Shown piece by piece: positions 62,064 through 64,000 of a stretch of 64,000 nucleotides of DNA. The DNA is taken from positions 45,888-109,887 of the forward strand of contig NZ_CAJGBF010000013.1 of the NCBI RefSeq assembly GCF_904424705.1, given 5' to 3'. The DNA is from Rossellomorea arthrocnemi. Its GTDB lineage: Bacteria; Bacillota; Bacilli; Bacillales; Bacillaceae_B. The notes under the pieces are model-generated. The model was not told the origin of the DNA, made no database searches, and saw nothing but the letters and a program-made list of their open reading frames with translations. Position 1 is the stretch's first letter, and each line of letters opens with the position of its first letter. A program made the translations under genes and the position numbers.

Positions 62064-62912
62064 TCAATAATTTGCCGTCCTCTTTGATTGCTGCACTGAA
62101 TAGATCAACATCCCGAAAAAAACGAGAACCGCCACCAGAATCAAGCCGAGTGAGACTGATGCAATAGAAAGCATCTTGAATATGACACTTACAGCTACGA
62201 CCATATAAAGGACTGCAAGCATCCGTTTCACGATAACTCCAGAAAACCTTTTCAGCTGTATGGAGCCGATAGGTGTGCCGATAAGCGCACCAATAATCAG
62301 CAATATTCCATGACGATAGTCGAGTGATTCTCCTGTGTACATGTATGAGGTGATTCCGGATAATACAATGATGGATGCAGCAGAAATACTTGTTCCGATC
62401 GCCTTGTTTAAATCAAGTCTGAGCCACTTTGTGAGCAATGGAGTCATGACAAATCCCCCGCTTACCCCCATGAGGGACGAAATGATACCGGTGAATAACC
62501 CAATGACAGGTGCAGCAATTGAACCCTTTGCTTTGGTGCCCTGGTGTCGTTTACTCAAGAACTGATAAGAAAACCAACTTAAAATTCCAATGTAGACAAT
62601 GGATATAAATGTGGATGCCCCATTGATGGAATCAAGCCATTTTACAAATGGCACTGTCATTACAGAGCCTATCACTCCGAACACCCCAAGGAGCAATGCT
62701 AATTTCTTATTCACATTTTTTAATCGCAGGTGTGACAGGGTTCCTGTCACGGTAGATCCTAATGTAAGCATCAAGGATAAAATGATTGCCTGACTAGGCT
62801 CATATCCAAGGACAAGTAAGGTAGGTGTAAGAACAATTCCGCCCCCTATCCCAAAAAAACCTGAAATGATGCCGATGACGGCACCACCAATCATAAATAA
62901 AATCCATTCCAT
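62064..62912 (-). CDS. TauE/SafE-family sulfite/anion exporter
   Basis: A 282-residue membrane protein with seven to eight helices and two internal repeats, the TauE/SafE (DUF81) layout: IGIISGFFGIGGGIVLTPTLLV and its second half IGLFTGIISSLMGVSGGFVMTP. Members move sulfite, sulfoacetate or other small anions. ATG 62912 is chosen with GGAAGTG nine bases upstream; ATG 62933 lacks a site. It is divergent from a LysR gene that probably controls it. Confidence 0.87.
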   Translation of the reverse strand: MEWILFMIGGAVIGIISGFFGIGGGIVLTPTLLVLGYEPSQAIILSLMLTLGSTVTGTLSHLRLKNVNKKLALLLGVFGVIGSVMTVPFVKWLDSINGASTFISIVYIGILSWFSYQFLSKRHQGTKAKGSIAAPVIGLFTGIISSLMGVSGGFVMTPLLTKWLRLDLNKAIGTSISAASIIVLSGITSYMYTGESLDYRHGILLIIGALIGTPIGSIQLKRFSGVIVKRMLAVLYMVVAVSVIFKMLSIASVSLGLILVAVLVFFGMLIYSVQQSKRTANY

Positions 62913-62984
62913 ATCGTGCGTCACTTCCTTCATATAACATTATACCTCTATATAAGTTATAATAGAAATGAATAATGTTAATAT

Positions 62985-63004
62985 AATTGATTACGTTTAT
63001 TAAT
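62985..63004. promoter_or_regulatory. LysR-type site AATTGATTACGTTTATTAAT
   Basis: Nineteen of 20 bases match 42614-42633 before citR. It lies 11 bases before this LysR start, downstream of TATAAT (62982-62987, overlapping). Confidence 0.6.
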
Positions 63005-63015
63005 GGAGGTGTATG

Positions 63016-63855
63016 ATGCAACTGGACTGGATCCGTACTTTCGTTACCCTTGCACAACTTCAGCATTTCACTAAGACAAGTGATTATCTGAATTTATCTC
63101 AACCTACCGTCAGCGTCCACATCAAAAAGCTGGAACAAACCATCGGAGCAGCACTCATTTATCGTTCCTCTACCAATCAGCATTTCGAATTAACACCAGC
63201 AGGAGAGCGGGTGTTTGAGCAAGGAAAGAAGATGATGGAATTGTGGAGGACAATGGAACAAGTGAATCAGAACAACCAGGAAATCCAATTACGGATTGGG
63301 TCCACTCACACAGTCAGCGATGTTCTGCTACCCGACTTTGTTAAAAAAATTAAGGTACTGTACCCTCAAGTCCGTTTACAATTGATGATCCATAATCATG
63401 AGACCATTGTGGAAGCTTTGAACTCTAAGGAGATCGACCTTGCCCTTGTTGAAGGAACGAAGGGATTGGAGCCATTTCATGTAGAAGTGATCAGCCGGGA
63501 TGAACTTCGTTTCTTTGCGAGCGCCAGGATGAAGTTACACTCTTCTCCTTTCATTTTTAGAGAAAAAGGGTCAGGAACGAGGGAGTATGCTGATGACTTC
63601 TTAAGGTCTGAGCGCATCGTTCCAGTTGAAATCCTTGAAGCAAGCAGTCATTTCTTAATTAAACAACTGGCCGTTAGGGGGCTCGGCATCGCATTTCTTT
63701 CAAGCTCCATGGTCAAAGACGAAGTTCTGCAGGGCAAACTCGTCCCAATTGAACCATACGTCATCCACCGCCCCTTTTATGCTGTTCATCCTGAAAATGC
63801 GAATTCAATATCCGTCATAAAGGAACTAATATCCTTAATTGAACCTACAAATTAA
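63016..63855 (+). CDS. LysR-family regulator
   Basis: A 279-residue LysR protein: helix-turn-helix FTKTSDYLNLSQPTVSVHIKKLEQTIG and an effector domain (LRIGSTHTVSDVLLPDF, ALNSKEIDLALVEG). The pattern resembles CysL/CysB-type sulfur regulators. It is divergent from a TauE/SafE exporter, so it probably controls sulfur-oxyanion export. ATG 63016 has GGAGG six bases upstream. The shared 20-bp site with citR is upstream. Confidence 0.88.
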   Translation: MQLDWIRTFVTLAQLQHFTKTSDYLNLSQPTVSVHIKKLEQTIGAALIYRSSTNQHFELTPAGERVFEQGKKMMELWRTMEQVNQNNQEIQLRIGSTHTVSDVLLPDFVKKIKVLYPQVRLQLMIHNHETIVEALNSKEIDLALVEGTKGLEPFHVEVISRDELRFFASARMKLHSSPFIFREKGSGTREYADDFLRSERIVPVEILEASSHFLIKQLAVRGLGIAFLSSSMVKDEVLQGKLVPIEPYVIHRPFYAVHPENANSISVIKELISLIEPTN

Positions 63856-63859
63856 ATAA

Positions 63860-63893
63860 TAGGGACGGACCTCTAAATATAGGTCCGTCCCTA
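63860..63893. repeat. GAGGGACGGACCTC-type element, short copy
   Basis: TAGGGACGGACCT (63860-63872) and its complement AGGTCCGTCCCTA (63881-63893) with an 8-nt loop, 4 bp after the LysR stop; it could act as a terminator. Confidence 0.85.
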
Positions 63894-63983
63894 TTAAAGT
63901 ACTACTTGATATGAAAAACGTTTATCAAGATATACACTTACATTATTCTTTGAATCGAGATGATTTTATTACGGAAAGACTAG

Positions 63984-63996
63984 GAGGGACGGACCT
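63984..63996. repeat. Left arm of another GAGGGACGGACCTC element
   Basis: GAGGGACGGACCT begins at 63984-63985 near the window end; any right arm lies outside. Confidence 0.6.
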
Positions 63997-64000
63997 TAAT

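Overview
The window looks like chromosomal DNA of a low-GC, endospore-forming Bacillaceae (a Bacillus or Rossellomorea-like species). This rests on GMP reductase GuaC, a dppABCDE-ykfABCD operon in Bacillus subtilis order, a divergent citA/citR pair, SpoIIP, orphan TatA, a SAM-I riboswitch, strong GGAGG ribosome sites and frequent TTG/GTG starts. The species was not identified. I recognised no rRNA, tRNA, CRISPR array, prophage or intact insertion sequence.

Layout. 0-7 kb: guaC, an orphan tatA behind two small unknown genes, a methyltransferase and a 1026-residue acetyltransferase fusion behind a 20-codon leader, interspersed with three GAGGGACGGACCTC hairpin repeats. 7.4-17.7 kb: one ten-gene minus-strand operon for D-amino-acid dipeptide and cell-wall muropeptide uptake and breakdown, ending in a cytoplasmic class A beta-lactamase-like gene. 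18-27 kb: small genes, a phosphatase, TraB-family and VWA proteins, a VWA partner gene broken by a nonsense codon, a nitronate monooxygenase, a kinase-like gene and a decayed MFS transporter. 27-41 kb: accessory region of single small enzymes (methyltransferases, Nudix hydrolases, GNAT acetyltransferases, HAD phosphatase, serine hydrolase, pentapeptide repeat protein, ABC-2 exporter, ECF-like sigma factor) and a composite repeat. 41-51 kb: citA/citR, a candidate small RNA, a lipid-kinase gene, a YhgE/Pip membrane protein and an adenylyltransferase. 51-59 kb: HemY-type oxidase, SAM riboswitch with an FbpA-like gene, SpoIIP, an AAA ATPase, a DUF3892 gene, and an amidase-SPOR-glucosaminidase without signal peptide. 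59-64 kb: a frameshifted secreted protein, maltose acetyltransferase, an M20 hydrolase behind a palindromic operator, and TauE/SafE divergent from a LysR gene.

How the genes work together. The dpp/ykf operon is the clearest pathway: DppBCDE with YkfD import peptides, DppA releases D-amino acids, YkfC and YkfA cut muropeptides and YkfB epimerises L-Ala-D-Glu. SpoIIP and the amidase-glucosaminidase suit peptidoglycan turnover during sporulation. CitA/CitR and the TauE/LysR pair are two divergent LysR modules that share a nearly identical 20-bp site ahead of the regulator. Much of the rest is monocistronic accessory gene content typical of soil bacilli. At least three genes are broken: the VWA partner, the MFS transporter and the secreted protein near 59.4 kb.
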